DNA from: Novosphingobium sp. 9 | GTDB lineage: Bacteria > Pseudomonadota > Alphaproteobacteria > Sphingomonadales > Sphingomonadaceae | Direction: 5' to 3' | NCBI RefSeq assembly: GCF_025340265.1 | Contig: NZ_CP022707.1 | Coordinates: 2,852,501 to 2,916,500 of the forward strand | Length of the DNA: 64,000 nt | In this document: in pieces, positions 54,337 to 63,147 of the stretch | How the letters are laid out: each line of letters opens with the position of its first letter | Numbering within the stretch: position 1 is the first letter of the stretch | Program-made: the position numbers and the translations under genes | The notes under the pieces: generated by a model | What the model was told of the DNA's origin: nothing | The model's input: only the letters and a program-made list of their open reading frames with translations | The model's database searches: none

Positions 54337-54647
54337 TTTGAGTTTCCTATTGATAGGCGCGCATCCGGTGTGCTGCGATCTTCCAGAAAAGATGCACGAT
54401 CTGGGCCTGGCCACTTGCGCAAGCGCATCCGAATTCAAGCATGCTGCGGCTTCGATCGGGTCCAATACCGGAAAGGAAATCGCGCGCGGCGACGTGGCCA
54501 CCAAGAAGTGCCAATGCGAGATCAGCTATTTCGCTTCGCCGTTTATAAATCTGACTTTCTCTCGATACACGAGGCCATCGCCGCCCATATGCGGGAACAC
54601 CGGCCTTTCTGCTTCGGAGCAAGCCGCAACGTTTGGCAGAGGCGAAC
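54337..54647. other. 311-base spacer without a supported gene
   Basis: Short open frames on both strands have no ribosome site or family match. One 50-codon plus-strand frame from about 54512 (MRDQLFRFAVYKSDFLSIHE) looks protein-like but was not accepted. No tRNA or clear terminator was seen. Confidence 0.35.
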
Positions 54648-54821
54648 TCATAACCATAGGGGATAGGAGGGCACTCCCATGTCATGCCGCAAACGCGCGA
54701 TACGCGTTTCGTAATGGCGAACCATATCGAAACGCGATCCGCGTTGGCGATCGTCATCGCCCCGAGCCGCGTATTCGATAAGTGCCATCTGGTGATGATA
54801 AAGTAGTTGATTGAGGTCCAT
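54648..54821 (-). CDS. 57-residue orphan protein, MDLN-family member 1
   Basis: The protein begins MDLNQLLYHHQMALIEYAAR, then an acidic turn and a helix FDMVRHYETRIARLRHDMG. AGGAAGGAG lies 8 bases before the ATG at 54821, and the frame has a normal stop. The N-terminus pattern MDLN-x-LY-x-HQ-x-(A/S)LI is shared with the 74-residue protein at 57262-57486, and both genes have the same leader element. The function is unknown; a small DNA- or membrane-bound regulator is possible. Confidence 0.7.
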   Translation of the reverse strand: MDLNQLLYHHQMALIEYAARGDDDRQRGSRFDMVRHYETRIARLRHDMGVPSYPLWL

Positions 54822-54837
54822 ATGGGCTCTCCTTCCT

Positions 54838-54861
54838 GCGGGAGCGCATTGTGTCTCTCAG
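54838..54861 (-). promoter_or_regulatory. Shared leader element, copy 1
   Basis: On the minus strand CTGAGAGA, 6 bases, GCGCTCCCGC lies 17 bases before the ATG of the 57-residue gene. The same element, with 5 bases in the middle, precedes the MDLN paralogue at 57506-57528. It should be in the 5' untranslated leader. Confidence 0.6.
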
Positions 54862-54969
54862 TCGCCGGCATGCAAAAATGACCGGCAATAAAATTCTTAT
54901 ACACGAAATTTTATCGAGCAGCGAGAGCAATCGAAAAATCGAACATAATAATATAAATTGTGATTTGCA

Positions 54970-54997
54970 TTGAAAAATTATATTTTCGATATATATA
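54970..54997 (+). promoter_or_regulatory. Promoter for the second IF-1 gene
   Basis: TTGAAA (54970-54975), a 16-base AT-rich spacer and TATATA (54992-54997) form a strong sigma70-like promoter about 135 bases before the TTG start. The surrounding 120 bases are far richer in A and T than the rest of the window. Confidence 0.55.
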
Positions 54998-55130
54998 GCT
55001 CTCGCTGCCTCGTTTTTGCGAATGCGCACCTGCCTTGTGCGGGTATTTTTTCCAGCATCAGCCTGACTCTCATGATCGCCGTTTTTGCGCATGCATGACG
55101 GCAGGCCCGCTCGTTTTCGGGACACATGGA

Positions 55131-55400
55131 TTGGCGAAGGAAGAATTGCTGACGATGGAAGGGTTTATCGAGGAAATTCTCCCCGATGGGCGCTTTGCAG
55201 TTTTGCTCGACAATGAGCACAAGATCATTGCCTACACCGCGGGGAAAATGCGAAAGTTTCGTATCCGCTCAGTGGTTGGGGATCGCGTGCATGTCGAAAT
55301 GACGCCTTACGATCTTTCCAAGGGCCGGATCATATTCCGCGAAAGAGGGCTTGGGCAGGCCGGAGGGCCTCCAAAACGGGGCAGCGGTTTCAGAAGATAG
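55131..55400 (+). CDS. infA: Translation initiation factor IF-1, probable second copy with C-terminal tail
   Basis: An 89-residue protein. Residues 1-72 are the IF-1 OB-fold: [26 protein letters not shown], then [37 protein letters not shown]. The last 17 residues are a Gly/Arg-rich tail ([17 protein letters not shown]) absent from normal IF-1. The family N-terminus fits a TTG start at 55131; an ATG at 55095 is possible. Its place in an accessory region argues that the housekeeping infA lies elsewhere. Confidence 0.88.
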   Translation: MAKEELLTMEGFIEEILPDGRFAVLLDNEHKIIAYTAGKMRKFRIRSVVGDRVHVEMTPYDLSKGRIIFRERGLGQAGGPPKRGSGFRR

Positions 55401-55632
55401 AACGCGGCGCAAGGCCGCACATAGGATAACATGCAAAGCAATACCTCCGGCGCACAACCGCGCCGCCTCAATTCCCCGTTCCACGCACAGGCCGAAGGTG
55501 CCGTTTCCCCCGCGCCTGGCCAGCGAATGCCAGGCTTTCTCAGCAGGGCTCATCTTTGCCGTCTGGTCGCGGACATGGTGGACTGATCCCCTTTCGGCCT
55601 ACGACCAAGCACTGTGAAACCTGCTAAGGGTA

Positions 55633-56304
55633 TCACGGCTTGCGGGCGAACCAGATAAGATGGCGAACCCCTCTATTGCCCGCTTGCGCCCTGACCACCA
55701 ACCTTGTCACCTCATAGCCCACCTCCCGAAGACGCCTGGTGAACGCGGCTTCGGGAAAGGCCGACCAAATGGCAAGAATGCCCCCTGATCTCAGTGCTGA
55801 CATTGCACGCTCCAGACCGGCTATCGAATAGAGGCTATCGTTCTGGCGTCGCGTAAGGCCTTCGGGCCCATTATCGACATCCAGCAAAATGGCATCGTAT
55901 GCGTTTCGAGCCGAAGCTATCAGCAGCGCCACATCTTCATCCACGATGTGCACGCGCCGATCATCGAGACATCCATTCGTAATGGCTTTCATAGGCCCTC
56001 TGGCCCATCTCAAAATTTCAGGGACGATTTCGGCAAGCGTAATGCTTGCCCCGTTGCCCAGCACCGCCAGAGCAGCACGAAGCGTAAATCCCATGCCATA
56101 TCCGCCAATAAGCAATTGCGGCTTGGCACGCTCGGTGAGCTGTTGGCATGTGAGAACTGCCAAGGCCTCTTCGGAGGCATTGGCCTGAGTGCTCATCAGT
56201 CCATTGTCGTCGAGCAATATGGTGAAATCGGAGCCATGCCGGACCAGTGTCAATTCTACGCCATTCGGTACGGTCGCCTGACCAAGCACGACATCATCTA
56301 ACAT
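55633..56304 (-). CDS. Spermidine synthase-like methyltransferase fold protein
   Basis: A 223-residue protein with a Rossmann methyltransferase core: LLIGGYGMGFTLRAALAVLG is motif I, ASITLAEIVPEILRWAR holds the acidic residue, and DAILLDVDNGPEGL follows. This layout is typical of spermidine synthase-like proteins annotated in sphingomonads. The decarboxylated-SAM/putrescine pocket cannot be confirmed. The ATG at 56304 is 8 bases after a weak GAGG. Confidence 0.82.
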   Translation of the reverse strand: MLDDVVLGQATVPNGVELTLVRHGSDFTILLDDNGLMSTQANASEEALAVLTCQQLTERAKPQLLIGGYGMGFTLRAALAVLGNGASITLAEIVPEILRWARGPMKAITNGCLDDRRVHIVDEDVALLIASARNAYDAILLDVDNGPEGLTRRQNDSLYSIAGLERAMSALRSGGILAIWSAFPEAAFTRRLREVGYEVTRLVVRAQAGNRGVRHLIWFARKP

Positions 56305-56351
56305 TGCATTTCCTCAAACACCCCTGACCCAGGCCATGTTCTCGCTCCCCG

Positions 56352-56714
56352 CTAACCGGTAAGGCCTTGCAGCGCTTTGACGAGCGAGCTTGCGAGGTAG
56401 GGCTTGTCAAGGAACACGGCGCCCGCTGGAATTTCCTCTCGGGCCGCGGGCCAACGCCCGGACGTGATGGCGATACATATGCGGGGCCACCGCTTACTTA
56501 CCTCAAACGCCAATCCCATGCCGTTCATTGATCCAGGCATATCGACGTCGGTAAAAAGGATGTCGATCGCTCTATCGACTTCGAGAATATGCATGGCCTG
56601 GTCAGCGTTTCCGGCCTCTCTCACTTGGAAGCCGGCGCTTTCCAACATGTCTGAGGCCCCGAGCAGAATCAAAGGTTCATCCTCGACAACGAGGACGGTA
56701 CGCTGGGGAAGCAT
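56352..56714 (-). CDS. Stand-alone receiver-domain response regulator
   Basis: A 120-residue CheY-like domain and nothing else. Acidic residues E11-D12 lie in VVEDEP, the phosphoacceptor D56 in LFTDVDMPG, the switch Ser in AITSGRWP and Lys near 103 in FLDKPY. The short DVDMPGSMNGMGLA insert and the FLDKPY ending resemble receivers served by HWE/HisKA_2 kinases in alphaproteobacteria. No kinase gene is adjacent. Confidence 0.92.
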   Translation of the reverse strand: MLPQRTVLVVEDEPLILLGASDMLESAGFQVREAGNADQAMHILEVDRAIDILFTDVDMPGSMNGMGLAFEVSKRWPRICIAITSGRWPAAREEIPAGAVFLDKPYLASSLVKALQGLTG

Positions 56715-57040
56715 AGAATGACGGCTTTCTGCGGGGCACAGTAGACAGCCTGGCTTGCCGTCCCGATTTCATCGGCCAGGTCTCGCAGGCTCCGTTTGAG
56801 CCTCATGAGGTAATAGCAAAACTGCCTGAAAGTTCCCGGTAAAGTGGTAAATTTGCCGTTCGTATGCGGAATAAGAAATATACCAAAGCCTTTTTCCTAA
56901 ACACTCTTTTTCGCCCGCCGGCTGTATTTAGAGCGTTGAATGAAATCTAAACGGATAGGGTTCATGATCTGAATGTTTTCGCCGGCTCGGCATTGACCCG
57001 TCACATCGGCCACTTGTGTGAACGCCGATTCTCAATGTCA
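56715..57040. other. 326-base spacer without a gene
   Basis: The spacer is AT-richer than its flanks. GGGAAC occurs on the minus strand near 56845, but no matching EcfG -10 element (GTT) is 16-17 bases on. No ORF, RNA or strong hairpin was supported. Confidence 0.4.
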
Positions 57041-57265
57041 TCACCATGGCCCGCGTGCGCGGTAAAACGGAAAACGCCTCACAATTCCGGCAATCAGTTT
57101 TTTTTCGAACACCTGCCGCATGGTATCAGCACCTTCCGGAAGGATGCATACCAGATGTGTACCGCCGGAAGGCAACGGCTCTATCGCGCTAATGGCTACA
57201 TTATGTGCCGCACATGCCTTCTCGACTTCTGCCTCCGGCAGATCGATGTTCAAAAGGCGGCTCAT
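57041..57265 (-). CDS. 74-residue orphan protein, second gene of a two-gene operon
   Basis: The protein reads MSRLLNIDLPEAEVEKACAAHNVAISAIEPLPSGGTHLVCILPEGADTMRQ, then ends basic (FEKKLIAGIVRRFPFYRA). Its ATG overlaps the stop of the upstream MDLN paralogue by 4 bases (ATGA), so they are coupled. The helix-strand pattern looks like a small folded domain. No family name is known to me. Confidence 0.68.
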   Translation of the reverse strand: MSRLLNIDLPEAEVEKACAAHNVAISAIEPLPSGGTHLVCILPEGADTMRQVFEKKLIAGIVRRFPFYRARGPW

Positions 57266-57486
57266 GTGACAAGTCCTGCAGCGCGGTCAAAACCTTCGTC
57301 GAGGTTCTCCATGCTTGCACGCCATCCGTCAGCCGCGCCAGCACCTATAGAAAGCTGATGGTTGCGAATTCGGTTAGCAGTAGCGCCTGCGGCAGCAAGA
57401 TGTCTTGTTCTGCAGAGGCGCGATGAGGCGTTTCCTGCTCGTATAAGCGATATCTGATGTGCGGAATATAGGATGTTGAGATCCAT
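57262..57486 (-). CDS. 74-residue orphan protein, MDLN-family member 2
   Basis: The protein begins MDLNILYSAHQISLIRAGNA, matching the 57-residue protein at 54648-54821 over its first 15 residues. It continues with an Ala/Arg-rich helix and a helical C-terminus (WRASMENLDEGFDRAAGL). CAGGAG lies 8 bases before the ATG at 57486, and the shared leader element is 20 bases upstream. The first gene of a coupled pair. Confidence 0.68.
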   Translation of the reverse strand: MDLNILYSAHQISLIRAGNASSRLCRTRHLAAAGATANRIRNHQLSIGAGAADGWRASMENLDEGFDRAAGLVT

Positions 57487-57505
57487 GCGGATGCTCCTGT
57501 CATAA

Positions 57506-57528
57506 GCGGGAGCGCGATGGTCTCTCAG
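57506..57528 (-). promoter_or_regulatory. Shared leader element, copy 2
   Basis: On the minus strand CTGAGAGA, 5 bases, GCGCTCCCGC lies 20 bases before the ATG of the second MDLN-family gene. It is nearly identical to 54838-54861. Confidence 0.6.
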
Positions 57529-57880
57529 CCAAGGGGGCTTATAATCAGATTCCCTCGATGCTCGGAATATGGGAAAGATTTTTAGAAAATCAATGTTCGG
57601 CATGGAAAATAAATTTGAACTTCGTCTATCATGAATTTGCACTTTGACTTACATCTGATTGAATTTGCACGGTAACGGCAGCCGTAAAATTCGACCCTTA
57701 TGAGACGCTCAGCACCCGTTTGCAGCGCTCCAGGTGCGGATGGTCCGCAATCGCTTGTGCTCAAAATCGCTGACGCTTTGTCTCAAGGCAGCTTCAATGG
57801 TGACCATCTAAATCGAGCTCTGGTAGCACGGGCTTCCGTGTCGTAAGCCACAGCCTCCTGCATGGACAACGAGAGAGCTT
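57529..57880. other. 352-base divergent control region
   Basis: The region separates the minus-strand MDLN operon from the plus-strand chemosensory operon. It is AT-rich around 57580-57670. No gene is supported. The end holds GAGAG (57871-57875), the likely ribosome site for the MCP gene. Confidence 0.4.
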
Positions 57881-59800
57881 ATGGCGCTGGTAAAGAAATC
57901 GACCCTAAGTTCTCGTGCAAACGGTCCGACCTCGGATCTTGCAAAGGGGACACCATCAGCAAAAGTCAGCGCTACTCGCCGGCCGGCTGCAAAGCGGAGA
58001 TCGGCCTCGCCGACAGAGCGCATCGACCAAGCCACGCAGGAACTTGCTAGCGGCCTGGGCGAAGCCTCGGCGGCAGCAGCCGAGTTGCAGCGCACGATGG
58101 ACCAGATTTCGAGCGGGGCCGAGGAGGCGGCGGGTGCAGCCCAGGAATCGCTCGGCCTGATTGCCGCGCTCGGCACGAATTTCCGCGACGCGCGGAGCCG
58201 CGCCGAACAATCCCGTCGTCAGACCGAGGCGGTGCAGAGCAGCTTTGCCGAGATCTGCACGCAGATCGAAGGATCGGTTGCCGCCATCGAGCTGAGCGCG
58301 CAGCGGCAGCTGACGACCGTCGATCTGATGTCCACATTGGAAGAAGCCGCCGGGAACATCGACGAGATCGGGGCCTATGTCGCAGACGTGTCGGACCAGA
58401 CCAGCCTGCTCGCTCTCAACGCCGCCATCGAAGCCGCGCGCGCGGGCGACAGCGGTGCGGGCTTTTCGGTCGTCGCGGACGAGGTACGCACGCTGGCCGA
58501 GAATTCCGAAGCGGGCGCGAGCGACATTCGGCGCCTCTCCGCCAGCATCGGTAGCGAGGTTCAGCGTATCGCGGCAAAGATTCGCGCCGCCTCGACGCAG
58601 GCTACGAGCGAGGCCAGCCTTGGTCATGACGTCGTCGCGCGCCTGAAGGTTGCGCGCGATGATCTGGCGTCGCTGGGCATGAATATGCAGGACATCCTCC
58701 AGACCGCAGTGGAAGCGGAAAGTGCGACCCGCGAGGCGGAGCGCGGCGCGGAGCAGGTGGCGAGCGCCGCGGAGGAGCAGTCTGCCGCGGCCGCAGAAGC
58801 CCAGCAGGCTATAGAGCAGCAGGGATCTTCGCTGGAGGAAAGCCAGCAAACGGCGGAGGCGCTTGGCGACTTGACCGAGCAGTTGCAGAGCAATGCCGGC
58901 GAGGTCGTGGTCGAACAGGTGGCAGCGGCAGCGGAAGAACTGTCAGCGACGGTGCAGGAACTGTCCGGCGCGTCCGGACAAATCCTCGTGGCGCTCGAAC
59001 AGATCAGTCGTGGCACTCAGGTTCAGGCATCAACCACGCTTCAGGCCAATGCCGCGATGAGCCAAATCGAAAAATCCGCTCGCATTGCCCAAGAGCGAGC
59101 TGAAGCCGCTAACGGCCGGATCACCGCGATCGTGCGATCGGTGACGGAAGGCCGGGCGATGATGGAGCGGCTGGTTGATGGCGTCGGCACCGCGCTGCAA
59201 GAGGTCAACGGCGTGCAGGGCCTGTTGGCAGGCCTGAACGACACTACGCGAAAGATCGAAAAGATCGCCGACAGCCTCGCCCTGATTTCCATCCAGACGA
59301 ATATGCTAGCCGTTAGCGGCGCGGTCGAGGCGACCCGTGCCGGGGACGCAGGGTCGGGATTTGCAACGGTCGCGGGAGATATCCGCAAGCTGTCTCGCGA
59401 TGCCGCCGATAGCGCAGAACGGACCAAGGACATCGTCCGCACGATACAGGATCAAATGGTTTCCGTCCGCCGCGATCTCGATCAGGTCGTCGGAGCCGCT
59501 GAGGCCGAAATAGCCCGCAACCGCGCCATGGTGGAACGCTTTGCGCTGGTAACGGCGGAACTGGAGGATGCGCAAGCATCCAACGGCGCGATCGTGGCGA
59601 GCGCCGATGCCATGCTGCGGTCCGTTCGGGAGGTGCAGAGCGGCACCAGTCAGATCGCCGAAGCGGCCGATCTGGCTGCGGCGGCCGTCCGGGAAGCAAG
59701 CGCAGCCGCACGCCAGCAGGCGCAGGGCGCCGAGGCGCTGGCGGCGGCGATCGAGGAAATCGCGTCCATCGCCACCGTCCTTGCCGCACAAGAGAACTGA
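57881..59800 (+). CDS. Soluble methyl-accepting chemotaxis protein with two signalling tips
   Basis: A 639-residue protein that has no membrane segment and no recognisable ligand domain. Two complete MCP signalling hairpins occur in tandem. The first tip is near 171-203 ([35 protein letters not shown]). The second is near 465-500 ([39 protein letters not shown]). Between and around them is long coiled coil, including Glu/Gln pairs ([22 protein letters not shown]) where CheR could methylate. Residues 1-45 are basic and disordered. It should control CheA in the cytosol. It is the first gene of the operon. Confidence 0.92.
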   Translation: MALVKKSTLSSRANGPTSDLAKGTPSAKVSATRRPAAKRRSASPTERIDQATQELASGLGEASAAAAELQRTMDQISSGAEEAAGAAQESLGLIAALGTNFRDARSRAEQSRRQTEAVQSSFAEICTQIEGSVAAIELSAQRQLTTVDLMSTLEEAAGNIDEIGAYVADVSDQTSLLALNAAIEAARAGDSGAGFSVVADEVRTLAENSEAGASDIRRLSASIGSEVQRIAAKIRAASTQATSEASLGHDVVARLKVARDDLASLGMNMQDILQTAVEAESATREAERGAEQVASAAEEQSAAAAEAQQAIEQQGSSLEESQQTAEALGDLTEQLQSNAGEVVVEQVAAAAEELSATVQELSGASGQILVALEQISRGTQVQASTTLQANAAMSQIEKSARIAQERAEAANGRITAIVRSVTEGRAMMERLVDGVGTALQEVNGVQGLLAGLNDTTRKIEKIADSLALISIQTNMLAVSGAVEATRAGDAGSGFATVAGDIRKLSRDAADSAERTKDIVRTIQDQMVSVRRDLDQVVGAAEAEIARNRAMVERFALVTAELEDAQASNGAIVASADAMLRSVREVQSGTSQIAEAADLAAAAVREASAAARQQAQGAEALAAAIEEIASIATVLAAQEN

Positions 59801-59802
59801 GT

Positions 59803-60702
59803 TTGGCCTCCGCCCCCCTTCCCGCCATGCAGCTGCTGACGTTCACCGTCGGCGAGCGGCGTCTGGGCCTGCCCGCCGTGCAGGTGCGGGATATCCTGTC
59901 GATGCCGCGGATTTCGCGCGTGCCGCATGCGCCGCGTGCGCTGCTGGGCGTCGCGAACATGCGCGGCACGGTCATTCCGGTGATTTCCGTTGGACGGCTG
60001 GTCGGTCAGGAAGAGAGCGGAACCCGGCGCTTGATCGTCGTCGATGTCGACGGCCTCATCGGGTTGGCCGTAACGAGCGTTGCGCAACTTGTGGACCAGC
60101 GCGCGTTCGATGATGTCTCCCTGCTCGACGTTGCCGAACTGGTCTCACGAGCCGTGCCGGAGAAACGTCAGCACCAGTCCGGCGGGCGCGTCATCGCGTT
60201 GGCTAGCCGTGCTGCCCGGCAAGATACCGTGCCGCTCGTCGCCTTCACGATCAGCGATCAGGCCTTTGCGCTCCCCTTGTCCAACGTAGACAAGATCCTA
60301 CGCGTGCCAGACGACATTGCCCGGATGCCAAATGCGGACGATGTCGTGGTCGGCACAATGCCGATGCAAGGCACCGTCCTGCCGTTGCTGTCGCTCGCGG
60401 CCCTGCTGGCACTGCCCATCCGGTCCGCAGACCATCATGCCCGCATTCTCATCGTCAGGATTGGCACGCATCGCGTCGGTCTGCTGGTCGATGCGATGCA
60501 GTCCGTTGTGCGCGTCGCCGAGACCGACATCGATCCCGTTCCGCAAGTGCTGAACCGGGGCGGTGCGGAAGCGCGTATTCAGGCGATCTGCCGGCTCGGA
60601 GAAGGCAGGGGCCTGTTGTCCGTCCTCGCCACGGATCAACTGCTGCGGGGGACATCATGGCAAGGCTGCTACAGGGCGATGGCAAGGAACAAGGCGACAT
60701 GA
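59803..60702 (+). CDS. CheW-type coupling protein with two CheW domains
   Basis: A 299-residue protein with two CheW folds. The first, residues about 9-125, has LLTFTVGERRLGLPAVQVRDIL and GVANMRGTVIPVISVGRLVG. The second, about 145-280, has VAFTISDQAFALPLSNVDKIL and TMPMQGTVLPLLSLAALL. A single protein could thus bridge receptor and kinase at two places, as suits a two-tip MCP. Translation probably starts at a TTG at 59803, two bases after the MCP stop; an ATG at 59827 is an alternative. It is coupled to the next cheW by ATGA. Confidence 0.9.
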   Translation: MASAPLPAMQLLTFTVGERRLGLPAVQVRDILSMPRISRVPHAPRALLGVANMRGTVIPVISVGRLVGQEESGTRRLIVVDVDGLIGLAVTSVAQLVDQRAFDDVSLLDVAELVSRAVPEKRQHQSGGRVIALASRAARQDTVPLVAFTISDQAFALPLSNVDKILRVPDDIARMPNADDVVVGTMPMQGTVLPLLSLAALLALPIRSADHHARILIVRIGTHRVGLLVDAMQSVVRVAETDIDPVPQVLNRGGAEARIQAICRLGEGRGLLSVLATDQLLRGTSWQGCYRAMARNKAT

Positions 60703-61199
60703 CAGGCGGCGCGGCCAGCGAACGAAGCGAGCGGTTTCTTCTGTTCCGCATCGGCGACGACAGCTTCGGCTTGCCCCTCGATGCGGTCGAGGAGGTCCTC
60801 CCCTTGCCGCCGCGCCTCACGCCTCTGCCCAAGGCGCCCGACTTCGTGCAGGGAGTCATGAACGTGCGCGGTCAGGTCATCCCGGTGATCGACCAGGCGC
60901 GGCGGTTCAGCGGCACCGCCGTAGGTAGCGCCAAACCCCGTGTGATCGTGGTGCGCATCGGTTCGCTGACTGCCGGCTTCATCGTCGACGCCGTCTCCGA
61001 AATCGCCCAGGTGGCCGAAAGCGCGCTACACGAAGCCCCCGATCTGGGGACGGAGGGGACGCGGGTTTTCGACCGTGTCGCGACGCTTGGCGGCCGGGAC
61101 AGCCTCGTCCTGATCGTCAGTGCGTGTGAACTGCTAGACCGGGCCGAGCAGGATTTGCTGACCAGGCTGGGAAAGAAGAGCGTGACCAAAGCGCCGTGA
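60699..61199 (+). CDS. cheW: Single-domain CheW coupling protein
   Basis: A 166-residue CheW with FLLFRIGDDSFGLPLDAVEEVLP, FVQGVMNVRGQVIPVIDQARRF and ITGFIVDA-like AGFIVDAVSEIA. It couples receptor to CheA. The ATG at 60699 overlaps the previous stop (ATGA). Its end overlaps the cheB GTG by 4 bases. Confidence 0.93.
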   Translation: MTGGAASERSERFLLFRIGDDSFGLPLDAVEEVLPLPPRLTPLPKAPDFVQGVMNVRGQVIPVIDQARRFSGTAVGSAKPRVIVVRIGSLTAGFIVDAVSEIAQVAESALHEAPDLGTEGTRVFDRVATLGGRDSLVLIVSACELLDRAEQDLLTRLGKKSVTKAP

Positions 61200-62299
61200 C
61201 CCGATTGCTGATCATTGACGATTCGGCGCTGATGCGGCGTCTGCTGACAGAAATCTTCACGGCGGCGGGCGACTTCGAACTCGCCGTCGCGCGAAGTGGC
61301 GCAGAGGCGCTGGAGATGCTGTCCGACGTCGCGCCGGACGTCATCACGCTCGACATCAACATGCCCGGCATGGACGGGCTGGCCTGCCTCGACCGGATCA
61401 TGGTGCTACGCCCCTGCCCCGTCGTCATGGTCTCCTCGCTCACCACAGACGGCGCCGAGGAAACGCTGGAGGCAATGGCGCTGGGTGCAGTCGATTTTAT
61501 CGCCAAGCCCAAGGGCGCCGTATCGCTCGAAATCGACGCCATCGCCGACGATCTGGTCGACAAGGTGCGCGCCGCCGCGAAAGCGCGCATTTCCCGCACA
61601 ACCCGCCTTCAGGAGCGCGTCCGTGCCCGCGCCAGCGGCACGCTCGCCAGCCGCAAATCGCGCCCTGTCCGCTTGATGCCGGATGGTGCCATGCCCCTGC
61701 CGCCCCTGTCCCGCGTGGATGGAGAAACGGGCGTAATTGTCATCGGCTGCTCGACGGGAGGCCCCCCTGCGCTCGACACCGTGCTCGACGGGTTGGCCGC
61801 GGATTTCCCTTGGCCGATCCTGATCGCCCAGCACATGCCCGCCAGCTTTACCGGACCGCTTGCGCGCCGCCTCGACCGTATGTGTGCGCTGAGAGTACAG
61901 GAGATCACGGGCACCACGCCGCTGCTGCCCGGCCATGCCTATATCGGAAAGGGGGACGCCGATCTCATCCTCTCCCGGCGCAATGGGCATCTCATCGCGC
62001 TCCCTGCTCCCAGCAGCAGCGATTATTTCTGGCATCCCAGCGTGGACCGGCTCGTTGACAGTGCGATGCGCCTGATTGCGCCCGACAGGCTGATCGGGGT
62101 GTTGATGACTGGCATGGGCACAGATGGAGCGGCAGCGATGACACGGTTGAAGCAGGCAGGCGGGCTCACCATCGCCGAGGCCGAGAATACGGCCGTTGTC
62201 TGGGGCATGCCGGGCGCCTTGGTGCAGGCAGACGGTGCCAGCATCGTCCAGCCTCTCGACCGCATTGCCGATGCACTCACGGCTCTTTTGCCGGCGTGA
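61196..62299 (+). CDS. cheB: CheB methylesterase
   Basis: A 367-residue CheB. The receiver domain has D8-D9 and phosphoacceptor D53 (ITLDINMPGMDG). The C-terminal methylesterase has catalytic S186 in IGCSTGGPPAL, H213 in AQHMPASFT and the aspartate in LMTGMGTDGAAAM. It demethylates or deamidates receptor glutamyl residues. It starts at a GTG overlapping the cheW stop. Confidence 0.95.
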   Translation: MTRLLIIDDSALMRRLLTEIFTAAGDFELAVARSGAEALEMLSDVAPDVITLDINMPGMDGLACLDRIMVLRPCPVVMVSSLTTDGAEETLEAMALGAVDFIAKPKGAVSLEIDAIADDLVDKVRAAAKARISRTTRLQERVRARASGTLASRKSRPVRLMPDGAMPLPPLSRVDGETGVIVIGCSTGGPPALDTVLDGLAADFPWPILIAQHMPASFTGPLARRLDRMCALRVQEITGTTPLLPGHAYIGKGDADLILSRRNGHLIALPAPSSSDYFWHPSVDRLVDSAMRLIAPDRLIGVLMTGMGTDGAAAMTRLKQAGGLTIAEAENTAVVWGMPGALVQADGASIVQPLDRIADALTALLPA

Positions 62300-63147
62300 G
62301 CGGTGTCCCCTCTGCCGCGAACATACCGATCGCCCTATCGGCAGAGGAACTGGCGACGGTCTGCACCCTGCTCTACCGCTGGACGGGCATGATCTTCGGC
62401 GAGAACAAGCGTTATTATATCGAGCGCCGCATCACCGAGCGGATGAAGCGCACCAACGTCACCACGGCGAAGGCCTATCTCGGCTATGTCGGCGCGCACC
62501 TCGCTGAGCGCGAGGCGCTCATCAACGCCTTCACGATTAATGAGACCTATTTCTATCGCGAAGAGCATCAACTCGCGGCGCTTTCCCGCGACATTCTCCC
62601 CGACCTGGTCCAGACCAAGCGGGCGGGCGATCTTGTCCGCATCTGGTCCATGCCCTGCTCGACGGGCGAGGAGGCCTATTCGATCGCGCTCTGGCTGCTG
62701 GAAAACTGGCCGCTGGTGGATGCCTATAATGTTGAAATCGTCGGGTCCGACATAGATACAGGTGCCATTGCCAAAGCGCAGGAGGGCCATTTCGCGGAGC
62801 GGGCGCTCGCCCGGCTGCCCGACATTGTGCGCGAAAGCTATTTCGAACCGGAACATGGCCATCGCCGCCGCATCATTCAGGATTTGCGGGAATCGGTGCG
62901 CTTTGTCGCCGCCAACATCATCGACGCGAGCAGCCTGAGCGGGCTGGGCCTGTTCGATGTGATCCTGTGCCGCAACCTGCTGATCTATTTTGACGACAGC
63001 TCTCGGTTGATTGCAGCGAACAATCTCTTCGATGCCCTCAACCCCGGCGGGACCATTTGCCTCGGCCATAGCGAGTCCATGGGGCGCATCTCCGATCGCT
63101 TCACCCTCTCTCGCCTTCCGGACGCAATCGTCTATCAAAAGCCGTAA
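62296..63147 (+). CDS. cheR: CheR methyltransferase
   Basis: A 283-residue CheR. The N-terminal helical domain (CTLLYRWTGMIFGENKRYYIERRITERM) precedes the SAM domain with TINETYFYREEHQL, IWSMPCSTGEEAYSIAL and VEIVGSDIDTGAIAKAQ. It methylates receptor glutamates. It starts at a GTG overlapping the cheB stop, and its TAA overlaps the cheA ATG. Confidence 0.95.
   Translation: MSGVPSAANIPIALSAEELATVCTLLYRWTGMIFGENKRYYIERRITERMKRTNVTTAKAYLGYVGAHLAEREALINAFTINETYFYREEHQLAALSRDILPDLVQTKRAGDLVRIWSMPCSTGEEAYSIALWLLENWPLVDAYNVEIVGSDIDTGAIAKAQEGHFAERALARLPDIVRESYFEPEHGHRRRIIQDLRESVRFVAANIIDASSLSGLGLFDVILCRNLLIYFDDSSRLIAANNLFDALNPGGTICLGHSESMGRISDRFTLSRLPDAIVYQKP

Noticed and set aside
55269..55553. A 94-codon minus-strand frame overlapping the IF-1 end
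   Set aside because: It overlaps a recognised gene for more than a third of its length, and has no ribosome site or family match.
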